A DNA stretch of 20,131 nucleotides from Thermodesulfatator sp. (GTDB lineage: Bacteria > Desulfobacterota > Dissulfuribacteria > Dissulfuribacterales > QOAL01), in the NCBI GenBank assembly GCA_003978135.1, contig QOAL01000074.1:1-20131 (forward strand), read 5' to 3'. Under the pieces are notes generated by a model, which made no database searches, was not told the DNA's origin, and worked only from the letters and a program-made list of their open reading frames with translations. The stretch's first letter is position 1. Every line of letters begins with the position of its first letter. Made by a program: the position numbers and the translations under genes. This document shows positions 8,523 to 15,580 of the stretch, one piece after another.

Positions 8523-9242
8523 CTATTTGTCATCTTGATCATTTTGCCGATTCTCCTGGTGTGAAAATTTTTGGGATACCTGTATACCCACAAGACGCGC
8601 TACCAAGACCGCCATGTAAAACTGCCCGATTATGGCCTCGGCCTGACAAAGAGAGGCTGCGCCCTGGGTCTGGGGAAGTATGTCTCCGTAGCCCAGTGTT
8701 GTAAGCGTAACAAAGCTGAAATACTCAAAATGCTGCAGGGACTGCCCGGTTGCTGATGTTTGGGCAAGCAAATCACCCTTGAACGAGCCTGGCACAAAAA
8801 TCTCCAGGACTTGGTAAATCACCCCCCAAAGTGTCCCCATGATAAGATAGAGGCAGAGTGCGGCGCTTATGAGCCGGGAGTCAACCTTTCTGGCAGAAAA
8901 GACGTACCTGGTAAAGGAATAGACCAGCAATGAGAAATAGGCGATCATAATCAGTCCGCTGGCTTTCTTGGAAAAGGAAACGATGTTCAGCATGTTCAGC
9001 CAGAAAAGCGACAGTGTCAGCGCCATGAGGATCAGCACGTAATTGTACATTCGGCTCCTGGGATTTATGGCATAGACGGCAAGGAGCAGTATCAGGGACA
9101 TGGTTATGGAAGATGCCATAGAGGCGTGGGGAAGACTCTGGAGAAACGGAGATGCCACAATGTATAGCAATAGCCAAACAAGCAGATGCTGAAAACTGTA
9201 TCTGTGGAGAAAGTGTTCTGCCAAGTGAAAGCTGCGTTTCAT
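8523..9242 (-). CDS. Potassium channel protein, Ion_trans_2 pore, no RCK domain
   Basis: This 239-residue membrane protein has about four N-terminal helices (residues 20-112) followed by a two-helix pore unit. The outer pore helix is near 123-148 and the selectivity filter TTLGYGD at residues 181-187 is the K+ signature. The inner helix is about 200-217. The tail is short and charged, ending NRQNDQDDK, with no RCK/TrkA-N nucleotide-binding domain and no regular S4 arginine ladder, so gating is unclear. The ATG at 9242 lacks a Shine-Dalgarno site. An in-frame stop (9263-9261) lies only 18 nt upstream, so the start cannot move far. That stop ends a small ORF coupled to nhaA, so translation may depend on ribosomes arriving from it. 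Confidence 0.85.
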   Translation of the reverse strand: MKRSFHLAEHFLHRYSFQHLLVWLLLYIVASPFLQSLPHASMASSITMSLILLLAVYAINPRSRMYNYVLILMALTLSLFWLNMLNIVSFSKKASGLIMIAYFSLLVYSFTRYVFSARKVDSRLISAALCLYLIMGTLWGVIYQVLEIFVPGSFKGDLLAQTSATGQSLQHFEYFSFVTLTTLGYGDILPQTQGAASLCQAEAIIGQFYMAVLVARLVGIQVSQKFSHQENRQNDQDDK

Positions 9243-9260
9243 GGATTCAGGTTCTTCAAT

Positions 9261-9410
9261 TTACCCGATGCTGAAAATTTCAGGATGAAATTTGTTCAAT
9301 GTATCTTCACCAGGATGAGGGGAGCAGCGCCTCTTCAATTTTCTTGAGCCTGGTCCCTGAATACCATGTTCACCTGGATATCCAGGAAGCAAGGTTTGAT
9401 CTGAGGTCAT
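9261..9410 (-). CDS. Possible 49-codon ORF between nhaA and the K+ channel gene
   Basis: The ATG at 9410-9408 overlaps the nhaA TGA as ATGA, with AGGAG (9419-9415) 4 nt upstream. The frame runs 49 codons to TAA at 9263-9261 and begins MTSDQTLLPGYPGEHGIQGP. It is in frame with the channel gene and ends 18 nt before its ATG. The product is hydrophilic, rich in Gly, Pro, Lys and Arg, and I do not recognise it. Its position and ribosome site suggest real translation, perhaps as a coupling device, but composition alone does not prove coding. It might also be a decayed segment. Confidence 0.3.
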   Translation of the reverse strand: MTSDQTLLPGYPGEHGIQGPGSRKLKRRCSPHPGEDTLNKFHPEIFSIG

Positions 9411-10735
9411 GATACTCCTGTGGACATACTTTCCTTGGGCAGTACCCGCGCCAGTATGATATAGCCGCCAATACCGGCCAGGAATGAGGCAAGGAATATG
9501 CTGATCTTGGCCTCGTCAATCATGGTCTGGCTTGAAAAGGCCAGCTCACTTATAAAGATAGACATTGTAAAGCCTATACCACCCAACAATCCTGCGCCCC
9601 AAAGGTGAGACCATTTGACCCCGCGCGGTATGTCCGCCATGCCTGTTATTATCGCCAGCCAGCTGAAGAATATTATGCCTGCCTGTTTTCCTGCCACCAG
9701 TCCAAAAACAATACCCAGCGTGATGGTTCCGGGGAAATGGGCCATAACATCACCACTAAAGGTCACTCCTGCAGAAAACAGGGCAAACAGTGGAAGGATT
9801 ATAAATGCCTGCACTGAATGAAAATAATGTTCCAAGTGAATGCCGGGGGGGATCATGTCCTCAGCAGTGAGATATATCTGCTCTACAGATTTCCACTGAT
9901 CCTTTTTAAACACCAGACTGTCCCTGGTGAGGGGACCAGACTCCTTAATCTTTTTCATCTGGAGAGAGATATTATCAAAAAATATCTGGGGATCGATTAC
10001 AGATTTTACGGGTATAAGCAGGGCAATCAGCACGCCGGCTACAGTGGCGTGGATACCGGAAAACATGAGGCTCGCCCAAACGCCTATGGCAGGAATCAGG
10101 TAAAGCCCAGGCCTCCTGGCATTGAAGCGCACAGCAAGAAAGAAAAGCGCAAGAAATGCCACGGCCCAAACTAGACTTATAACGTGTATCTGGGCCGTGT
10201 AGAAAACAGCTATAACTAACACTGCCATCAAGTCATCGACAATGGCAAGGGCAGTAAGAAAAACCTTCAGTCCTATAGGAACCCTTTTGCCAAAAAGTGC
10301 CAGGATGCCCAGTGCAAAAGCAATATCAGTGGCCATGGGGATACCCCAGCCTGCCACCGCATTTCCTCCCTTATTGAAGGCATAATATATGAATGCTGGA
10401 ACAATACAGCCACCCAGGGCAGCCATGACAGGGAGGGCAGCCTTTCTGAAAGAGGAAAGTTCACCCAGTACCACCTCCCTCTTAATCTCAAGGCCAACCA
10501 CGAAAAAGAATATGGTCATGAGGCCATCCTTGACCCAGTGGGCCAGGCCCATATTATAGGTCTTGCCGGCGAACACTATGCCGATATCCAGGTGGCTAAG
10601 ATCATGGTAGAGTTTTGACCATGGAGAATTGGCCCAGATAACTGCAGTACAGGCAGCCAGGATCAGGACGATACTGCCTGATGCCTGGGAATGTAGAAAT
10701 CTTTCAAAAAGTGATTTTTCAGTATGGTTGGCCAT
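9407..10735 (-). CDS. nhaA: Na+/H+ antiporter NhaA
   Basis: NhaA exchanges cytoplasmic Na+ or Li+ for periplasmic protons and is electrogenic. The protein shows the family signatures throughout: SGSIVLILAACTAVIWANSP in TM1, GLMTIFFFVVGLEIKREV, GWGIPMATDIAFALGILALF and the ion-binding pair in TALAIVDDLMAVLVIAVF (D167-D168, matching E. coli D163-D164). A later helix reads FSGIHATVAGVLIALLIP, and GGIGFTMSIFISELAF is near the C-terminus. Length is 442 residues from the ATG at 10735. A TTG four codons earlier (10747) is possible, and neither has a convincing ribosome site. It overlaps a small ORF by ATGA and probably shares a transcript with the K+ channel gene, giving a Na+/K+/pH homeostasis unit. 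Confidence 0.95.
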   Translation of the reverse strand: MANHTEKSLFERFLHSQASGSIVLILAACTAVIWANSPWSKLYHDLSHLDIGIVFAGKTYNMGLAHWVKDGLMTIFFFVVGLEIKREVVLGELSSFRKAALPVMAALGGCIVPAFIYYAFNKGGNAVAGWGIPMATDIAFALGILALFGKRVPIGLKVFLTALAIVDDLMAVLVIAVFYTAQIHVISLVWAVAFLALFFLAVRFNARRPGLYLIPAIGVWASLMFSGIHATVAGVLIALLIPVKSVIDPQIFFDNISLQMKKIKESGPLTRDSLVFKKDQWKSVEQIYLTAEDMIPPGIHLEHYFHSVQAFIILPLFALFSAGVTFSGDVMAHFPGTITLGIVFGLVAGKQAGIIFFSWLAIITGMADIPRGVKWSHLWGAGLLGGIGFTMSIFISELAFSSQTMIDEAKISIFLASFLAGIGGYIILARVLPKESMSTGVS

Positions 10736-10824
10736 GTTTTTGAACAAGCAAATTTTGTGTCTATCTGTTTTCTGGTGCTATCGGGAAGATCACGTGGCAG
10801 ACGCAGGATGGGTGTAAAACAACG

Positions 10825-10856
10825 CGTAAAGCCGGAGCAAGCTCCGGCTCTTTACG
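10825..10856 (-). terminator. Hairpin terminator after the 180-residue exported protein gene
   Basis: A long inverted repeat (CGTAAA-GCCGGAGC, loop of 2 nt, GCTCCGGC-TCTTTACG, with a 2-nt bulge) begins 28 nt past the minus-strand stop at 10885. The following minus-strand bases are GCGTTGTTTTAC, a weak T-run. It separates this gene from nhaA. Confidence 0.65.
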
Positions 10857-10884
10857 ATTGAGATTGATTAATAAACTGGCTCTC

Positions 10885-11427
10885 TCACGGAAGAGTGACG
10901 TTCAGAGCAGGCCATACAGCCAAGCCTGCAGCCTTATTTATTATTTCTCCGGTTTTCTTGTTTACTGCAATATCACCCAAGGCCGTGCGAATGGAGACTT
11001 TCCCCCCACCAGATATACCCTTCCATGCACCTTCACCACCATTTATCTTAAAATCCCCGTCAAAGGAACCTACGGTGCCTTTGGCTGTAAGGGTAGCATA
11101 GGCAATCTTTTCCTTTTCGTTCTTTTCCGTAGCCTTGGTAATTATACAGTCCGCCTCAATGCGGGTTTCCTTGGTATCCAGGTTTATATATTCTGTACCC
11201 GGGCACATAAAAACAGCTGCGTCGAGATCGCCCTTGCCGTTATCAATGTACATGATTCCGTCAAAAGAGCCCACAACCTTTACCTTGTTGGGTGCCACCT
11301 TGAAAACCTGTCCATGACCCTGCCATGGTGCAAGGATCTTCAATGTCGATTGACCGGCTGCAGCAGTTGTGGCAGCAACGACAGTTAATAAAAATACGCT
11401 CAGTATAAATACCCCTAATGATCTCAT
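10885..11427 (-). CDS. Exported protein of unknown family, 180 residues
   Basis: I start at ATG 11427-11425 because AAGGAA lies 8 nt upstream and the product then opens with a clean signal peptide (MRSLGVFILSVFLLTVVAAT, cleavage after the Ala run near residue 24). Upstream in-frame starts lack a ribosome site. The mature protein of about 155 residues alternates short beta-strand-like stretches with glycine turns, e.g. VKVVGSFDGIMYIDNGKGDL and GTVGSFDGDFKINGGEGAWK. This suggests an all-beta barrel or sandwich with an internal repeat of the GSFDG element. Two cysteines (in FMCPG and ADCII) could form a disulphide. It has its own promoter and terminator. I do not recognise the family and assign no function. 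Confidence 0.8.
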   Translation of the reverse strand: MRSLGVFILSVFLLTVVAATTAAAGQSTLKILAPWQGHGQVFKVAPNKVKVVGSFDGIMYIDNGKGDLDAAVFMCPGTEYINLDTKETRIEADCIITKATEKNEKEKIAYATLTAKGTVGSFDGDFKINGGEGAWKGISGGGKVSIRTALGDIAVNKKTGEIINKAAGLAVWPALNVTLP

Positions 11428-11485
11428 TGATGCATTTCCTTTCATTGAATTTAATTTAACAAGTAAGACCAAATTTATCCGCGAT

Positions 11486-11514
11486 AGAATACTTGACCAT
11501 GTTTACTAAGTCAA
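11486..11514 (-). promoter_or_regulatory. Sigma70-type promoter for the 180-residue exported protein gene
   Basis: Minus strand: TTGACT (11514-11509), 17-nt spacer, TATTCT (11491-11486). The predicted start near 11479 leaves a leader of about 50 nt to the ATG at 11427. With the terminator at 10825-10856 this makes the gene a self-contained transcription unit. Confidence 0.7.
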
Positions 11515-11598
11515 CGAACCATCTGGTCTCCGTTTTATTTAACTTTTCATAAATCCGTGCCTATTTTCCCGTATATGCTTACGGTATGGCCATCTGTT

Positions 11599-12096
11599 TT
11601 ATTTTACTGTGTAGCCCCTGCCCTCCAGGCATACTGCCCTGGCCTTATTGTATTGATCCATCAGGGCCTGCTGATTTGCCTGGGCCTGCTGATTTGTTTG
11701 TTCCGCCTGCTTGTTTGAGCGCCTCTGCCTGATTCCGCCTCCTACTCCACCCGTGGCGGCACCAATGGCAGCTCCCTTTCCAGCATCTCCTGCTATGGCC
11801 CCGATGCCAGCTCCAACGAGGGCTCCGCCTGCAGCGCCGCGAAGACCGCGTCCACGCTTTGTAGTCTCCTGAATAGGTGCTTGCTGGGCGGTGGTGGGAT
11901 CAAAGCCGGTCTGTTGGACTGCCCACTGGTGACATTCGAATTCGTCCTTTTGCTGTTGCTCCGGACTCTGTCCCTTTGCCGGATAGATCATCATGTCGGC
12001 GTTTGACAAATCTATCATGCCTGGAGTTGCAAAAAAGAAAATCGCCACAACAGAAATAGCCAGGATCTGTGTTTTCCATGTTTTCAATCCATTCAT
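11599..12096 (-). CDS. Glycine-zipper envelope protein
   Basis: This 165-residue protein has an N-terminal hydrophobic segment (about residues 10-30, signal peptide or anchor). The segment YPAKGQSPEQQQKDEFECHQ, followed by WAVQQTGFDP, is a conserved block of a widespread family of small glycine-zipper proteins. Residues about 86-121 are a glycine zipper (GAAGGALVGAGIGAIAGDAG...), a motif that packs or oligomerises helices in membranes. A Gln/Asn-rich linker and an end containing ARAVCLEGRGYTVK follow. The two cysteines (in FECHQ and AVCLEG) may pair. AAAGGA lies about 10 nt upstream of the ATG. It follows the DUF4136 lipoprotein gene by 48 nt, probably in one transcript. Function in the family is not established; an envelope role is likely. 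Confidence 0.85.
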   Translation of the reverse strand: MNGLKTWKTQILAISVVAIFFFATPGMIDLSNADMMIYPAKGQSPEQQQKDEFECHQWAVQQTGFDPTTAQQAPIQETTKRGRGLRGAAGGALVGAGIGAIAGDAGKGAAIGAATGGVGGGIRQRRSNKQAEQTNQQAQANQQALMDQYNKARAVCLEGRGYTVK

Positions 12097-12144
12097 ACTA
12101 AATACGTCCTTTCATGTTTTATTTGGAGTTTATTGGTTCTGAGG

Positions 12145-12735
12145 CTAGTCTTCCCTTCCAAACGGTATAGGAGGCAGGCCGTCAGGGGTCTTTTCATTGT
12201 TTTTCCTTACTGATGGAAAAGATGCCATCACCTTTTTAATGACCTCGTTTACGTATTTTATCCTGTCTTCGGGTGTCTTAATCGTTTTTAGTACATCAGT
12301 GGCCACGCCCCTCCAAAAGATTTGTTTTGTAGCCGGGCTCAAGGCGTCTATGATGATCTTACCTTCCTTGTAATGAAAGGTGCGCTCTACCGGGACCCTG
12401 GGAGCAGCCCAGTAACGGTAAGGATATAAACCTACCCTTTCGTAATCAGTTACTATCTGGGTTTTATGCGTCACATTGGTGTGAAAGACTATATAAAAAT
12501 CAGCAAATTTCCTGTCTACCGGTTCGTAGCCCTTGGCTTCCAGTTCCTTCTGAATGGCTCTGGCGATCCGGTCAAGATTTAGAGAGCTCCCTGCCGTTGA
12601 CTTGTTATAGAGTATGGCAAAACCCTTGAGCTGTGAAAAGTCAAAGCTTGGGTCATAGTCATTTTGTACCTGAATAGAGGAACATCCGCCCAAAAAGAGA
12701 GCGAACAGGACCCCGATGATAATCCTGGAAATCAT
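12145..12735 (-). CDS. DUF4136-type lipoprotein
   Basis: This 196-residue protein has a lipoprotein signal peptide with lipobox FLGGC (Cys18). The mature part begins SSIQVQNDYDPSFDFSQLKG, the usual DUF4136 opening, in which a tyrosine/aspartate segment is followed by 'F..y.tf' beta strands. IQKELEAKGY, ADFYIVFHTN and FWRGVATDVL follow, again typical. DUF4136 proteins are probably outer membrane lipoproteins of unknown role. AAGGAG lies 6 nt before the ATG. It is likely the first gene of a two-gene unit with the glycine-zipper protein. No clear promoter was found in the 485-bp region upstream. Confidence 0.88.
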   Translation of the reverse strand: MISRIIIGVLFALFLGGCSSIQVQNDYDPSFDFSQLKGFAILYNKSTAGSSLNLDRIARAIQKELEAKGYEPVDRKFADFYIVFHTNVTHKTQIVTDYERVGLYPYRYWAAPRVPVERTFHYKEGKIIIDALSPATKQIFWRGVATDVLKTIKTPEDRIKYVNEVIKKVMASFPSVRKNNEKTPDGLPPIPFGRED

Positions 12736-13220
12736 TGTAAGCTCCTTGTGAATTGTTTATTCAAAGGAAAAAAAAGAATTTGAAGAAAAAACTTCTTTCA
12801 TTTTTTCAGGGCATTTCCTGTTTGTTCCCATAGCCTAAGGACAAGGATTGCTTTCAAGATTTACCAAACTTGTAAGAAATACTCGTCCCTGTCCAAAGGC
12901 ATCAATTGAGAACCATGGGTCACATAAATAGAGATATTCATACCTTACGACCTTGAACAAGGCCAACAGGGGAGACGCCCATTTTTTCTGTACCTGTGAT
13001 AAATCCTATTAGCCTGCCTGGTTTATGTCAAGTGGAATGGCCACTGCCGGCAACAGGTCTCTTCCAAGGCCAGCACCTTTAATGTAAAATAATCAGATCC
13101 GGACAGATAAATCCTTGGAGAGGGTTGCTTGCGCTCTTGCGATTAATTCACATATTCTTAAATGTTCTTAACAGAACTGTGCCATTGGAACCTTAGCATG
13201 CTTCAAGAAAGGAGAAGACC
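12736..13220. other. 485-bp divergent intergenic region between the DUF4136 gene and fbp
   Basis: No convincing gene is present; the longest plus-strand ATG frames here are about 13-20 codons without ribosome sites. Promoters for both flanking genes must lie here, but I see only weak candidates, such as TTGCGC-N18-TATTCT near 13130 on the plus strand. A 12-bp dyad CCTTG-aa-CAAGG lies at 12951-12962. Two distant segments can pair: CGT-c-CCTG...GGC at 12884-12900 with GCC-aa-CAGGG...ACG at 12962-12977. They are followed on the plus strand by CCCATTTTTTC, which could be a small structured RNA with a terminator-like end. Confidence 0.4.
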
Positions 13221-14231
13221 ATGGAAAATACCGGCATTACAGTCACTGAACACCTGCTCCTTCACCAGAAGGAAAGCCCCATGGCTACTGGACAGTTCAC
13301 CAGGCTGCTGACCGAGTTGATCTTCGCGGCAAAGATCATTTCCAGGGAGGTGAACAAGGCAGGGCTCGTGGACATCCTTGGTCTGACAGGGGAGATCAAT
13401 GTCCAGGGAGAGCGGGTCAGGAAGCTGGACGACTTTGCCAACCGGGTGCTCATTTACCGGATGCAGCAGGCGGGAATCCTGTGCGCCATGGCTTCCGAGG
13501 AAAATGCCGACATCATAGAGGTACCGGATGACAGGCCCAAGGGAGACTACATGTTGGTTTTTGATCCCCTGGATGGCTCATCCAACATAGATGTGAACGT
13601 AAACATAGGCACAATTTTTTCTATCAGGAAGAAGACCAGTGACAGAAACTACGTAACCCTGGAAGATTTTCTCCAAAAAGGCTCCACCCAGGTTGCGGCA
13701 GGATATTTCATATATGGTCCCAGCACCATCCTGGTGTATAGCACAGGTAATGGAGTGGACGGGTTTACACTGGACCCTTCTGTAGGAGAATTCTTGTTGT
13801 CCCATCCATCAATCAAGATTCCAGAAAGGGGCAAGGTGTATTCTGTTAACGAAGCCTATACATCATATTGGGATGAAAAGGTAAAGGCCACGGTAAACTA
13901 CTTTAAAAGTCCTGAAAATGACAGGGGGAAGCCGTATACCTCCAGATACATCGGCAGCCTTGTAGCAGATTTTCACAGGAACCTGTTTTATGGAGGGATT
14001 TTTATGTACCCGGCCGACAAGAAGGACCCGGCAAAGCCTCACGGCAAGCTCCGTCTTTTGTGTGAAGCAGCCCCCCTGGCCTTTGTCGTTGAGCAGGCAG
14101 GCGGCGCAGCCACAGACGGCCACCAGCGGATACTCGACATCAAGCCATCTAGTCTGCACCAGCGTGTGCCGCTTTTCATAGGCAGCAAAAAAGACGTTGA
14201 AAAGGCCACGGAGATGATATCCGGAAGCTGA
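13221..14231 (+). CDS. fbp: Class I fructose-1,6-bisphosphatase
   Basis: FBPase hydrolyses fructose 1,6-bisphosphate to fructose 6-phosphate, the committed step of gluconeogenesis and part of the Calvin cycle where that is present. The 336-residue length fits class I. The metal-binding motif [10 protein letters not shown] (residues 115-124) and the upstream acidic pair E93-E94 (ASEEN) are intact. The C-terminal substrate region includes [20 protein letters not shown] and [13 protein letters not shown], as expected. The N-terminus, [11 protein letters not shown], followed by [20 protein letters not shown], matches a recognised bacterial subtype and supports the start. AAGGAG (13209-13214) is 6 nt upstream. 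It is transcribed alone; the next gene lies 432 bp downstream and no pathway neighbours are adjacent. Confidence 0.96.
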   Translation: MENTGITVTEHLLLHQKESPMATGQFTRLLTELIFAAKIISREVNKAGLVDILGLTGEINVQGERVRKLDDFANRVLIYRMQQAGILCAMASEENADIIEVPDDRPKGDYMLVFDPLDGSSNIDVNVNIGTIFSIRKKTSDRNYVTLEDFLQKGSTQVAAGYFIYGPSTILVYSTGNGVDGFTLDPSVGEFLLSHPSIKIPERGKVYSVNEAYTSYWDEKVKATVNYFKSPENDRGKPYTSRYIGSLVADFHRNLFYGGIFMYPADKKDPAKPHGKLRLLCEAAPLAFVVEQAGGAATDGHQRILDIKPSSLHQRVPLFIGSKKDVEKATEMISGS

Positions 14232-14663
14232 TCAGCCTTATGCCGTCCGGGAAATGATACAGTTTGCAAAGTGATTGCAGCAGAACTTCTTGCCCGTCCC
14301 GGATTAAACATGAGCCTGGCATGTTCCATGGCCGGTACAGGGGAAATACAGACCAACAGCCTGCTTCAGTTCACGCAAGACCGGTGACATTTGGCCTGGC
14401 TGGCAGCCTTTGCGATCTAAAATGTCCATGAGTGTCAAGTTTCCAATGTGTGGCGCCGGTTCCTGAATGCCTGTAAAGGGAATGGTCAGTGGCAAAGGTC
14501 TTGTAATTGGGTACAACAGTGATCATATTGTGGGACAAGGTCTCTTTGTGAATAAACTTGAATGAAAAACACGGGAGCATTCCCTTTTTGTGTCCTTTCT
14601 CGTCAAGGGACAAACAGGGAATGCTTGAAAAAACATGAAAGGTAAGGAGAACAGTATCTTATT
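14232..14663. other. 432-bp intergenic region between fbp and htpX with a strong inverted repeat
   Basis: No supported gene lies here. A 7-bp repeat pair TCCGGGA (14246-14252) and TCCCGGA (14297-14303) follows fbp, separated by 44 nt and lacking a T-run. A much stronger imperfect 19-base stem lies at 14576-14625: AGCATTCCCTTTTTGTGTCC pairs with GGGACAAACAGGGAATGCT across an 11-12-nt loop. It ends 18 nt before the AAGGAGA ribosome site of htpX and would fold in its 5' UTR. On the minus strand the bases after the stem include GTTTTTC, so it could also terminate minus-strand transcripts. A minus-strand frame at 14304-14516 is discussed among the findings. Confidence 0.4.
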
Positions 14664-15521
14664 ATGACAAATGTATTAAAAACCTTCATATTTCTGGCTG
14701 GCCTGACTGCCCTCTTCATGGTGGCCGGGGGTGCCATGGGCGGACAGCATGGAATGATGATTGCGCTTGTTCTGGCCGCAGTTATGAACCTTAGTGCTTA
14801 CTGGTTCAGCGACAAGCTGGCCTTGAAAATGAGCGGAGCCAGACCCGTAAGCGAACAACAGGCCCCGCAGCTTCACAGCATAGTGGCAAGCCTGGCCCAG
14901 AGGGCAGGACTTCCAAAACCGGCAGTCTATATTATTCCTGAACAGACTCCAAATGCCTTTGCAACAGGCAGGAACCCCAGCCATGCAGCAGTGGCCGTAA
15001 CCGAAGGTATCCTGCGGATACTCAGCAGGGAGGAGCTGGAGGGTGTGCTGGCCCACGAGTTGGCTCATATCAAGAACAGGGATATCCTAATAAGCTCCAT
15101 AGCCGCAGTCATGGCAGGTGCAATAAGTTATCTTGCCAGCATGGCCCAGTGGGCCTTTATCTTTGGTGGTTTCGGTTCTTCGGACGACGATGACGGAGGC
15201 GGGCTCGGTGCCATTGTAATGATGATCCTGGCACCTATTGCAGCCATGCTCATACAGATGGCCATATCCAGGAGCAGGGAGTACCTGGCTGATGCAACCG
15301 GTGCGAAGATCTGCAACTGTCCACAGGCCCTGGCCAGCGCCTTGCAGAAGCTGGAAGACTGGAATCACAGGCAGCCCATGAACGTGAATCCAGCCACGGC
15401 ACAGATGTATATCGTAAATCCGTTGACATCGTCTTCTGTGGCCAAACTATTCAGTACCCATCCCCCAATCCAGGATAGGATCCAGAAGCTCATGGCCATG
15501 GCTGCCCATGGTCGTCCATAG
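14664..15521 (+). CDS. htpX: HtpX-type membrane zinc metalloprotease (M48)
   Basis: HtpX is an inner membrane zinc endopeptidase that takes part in quality control of membrane proteins. The 285-residue protein has two N-terminal helices (about 7-25 and 30-48). The zinc motif is HELAH (131-135) within EGVLAHELAHIKNRD, and the third ligand is Glu206 in SREYLADATGA. Two further helices flank the catalytic domain (144-170 and 183-202). Between them is a short acidic loop, GSSDDDDGGG. The C-terminus keeps FSTHPPIQDRIQKL, typical of HtpX. The ribosome site AAGGAGA (14644-14650) is 13 nt from the ATG, longer than usual, and no better in-frame start exists. A long hairpin lies directly upstream of that site. 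The radical SAM gene starts 59 nt downstream and may be co-transcribed. Confidence 0.94.
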   Translation: MTNVLKTFIFLAGLTALFMVAGGAMGGQHGMMIALVLAAVMNLSAYWFSDKLALKMSGARPVSEQQAPQLHSIVASLAQRAGLPKPAVYIIPEQTPNAFATGRNPSHAAVAVTEGILRILSREELEGVLAHELAHIKNRDILISSIAAVMAGAISYLASMAQWAFIFGGFGSSDDDDGGGLGAIVMMILAPIAAMLIQMAISRSREYLADATGAKICNCPQALASALQKLEDWNHRQPMNVNPATAQMYIVNPLTSSSVAKLFSTHPPIQDRIQKLMAMAAHGRP

Positions 15522-15580
15522 GTTCTCGGGCCTGGAATCATAGCTGCGCCAAGCAGCAGACAGCAGCGCTGAAGACCACC

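Noticed and set aside
11569..11584. A terminator after the glycine-zipper gene (CCGTA-N6-TACGG)
   Set aside because: The stem is 5 bp and is followed by GAAAA on the minus strand, not a T-run.
12950..12990. A c-di-GMP (GEMM) or other known riboswitch before fbp
   Set aside because: The characteristic conserved loops of GEMM-I are absent; only a short palindrome and a T-run are present.
14557..14585. Heat-shock sigma32 promoter for htpX (CTTGAA at 14557-14562)
   Set aside because: The -35-like box is good, but the downstream bases (GGGAGCATT) do not match the CCCCAT-type -10 box, and the position overlaps the hairpin.
14371..14613. An 80-codon minus-strand frame between fbp and htpX
   Set aside because: It has no ribosome site, low-complexity mixed composition and no recognisable motif, and it overlaps the htpX leader hairpin. 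The start lies inside the inverted repeat.
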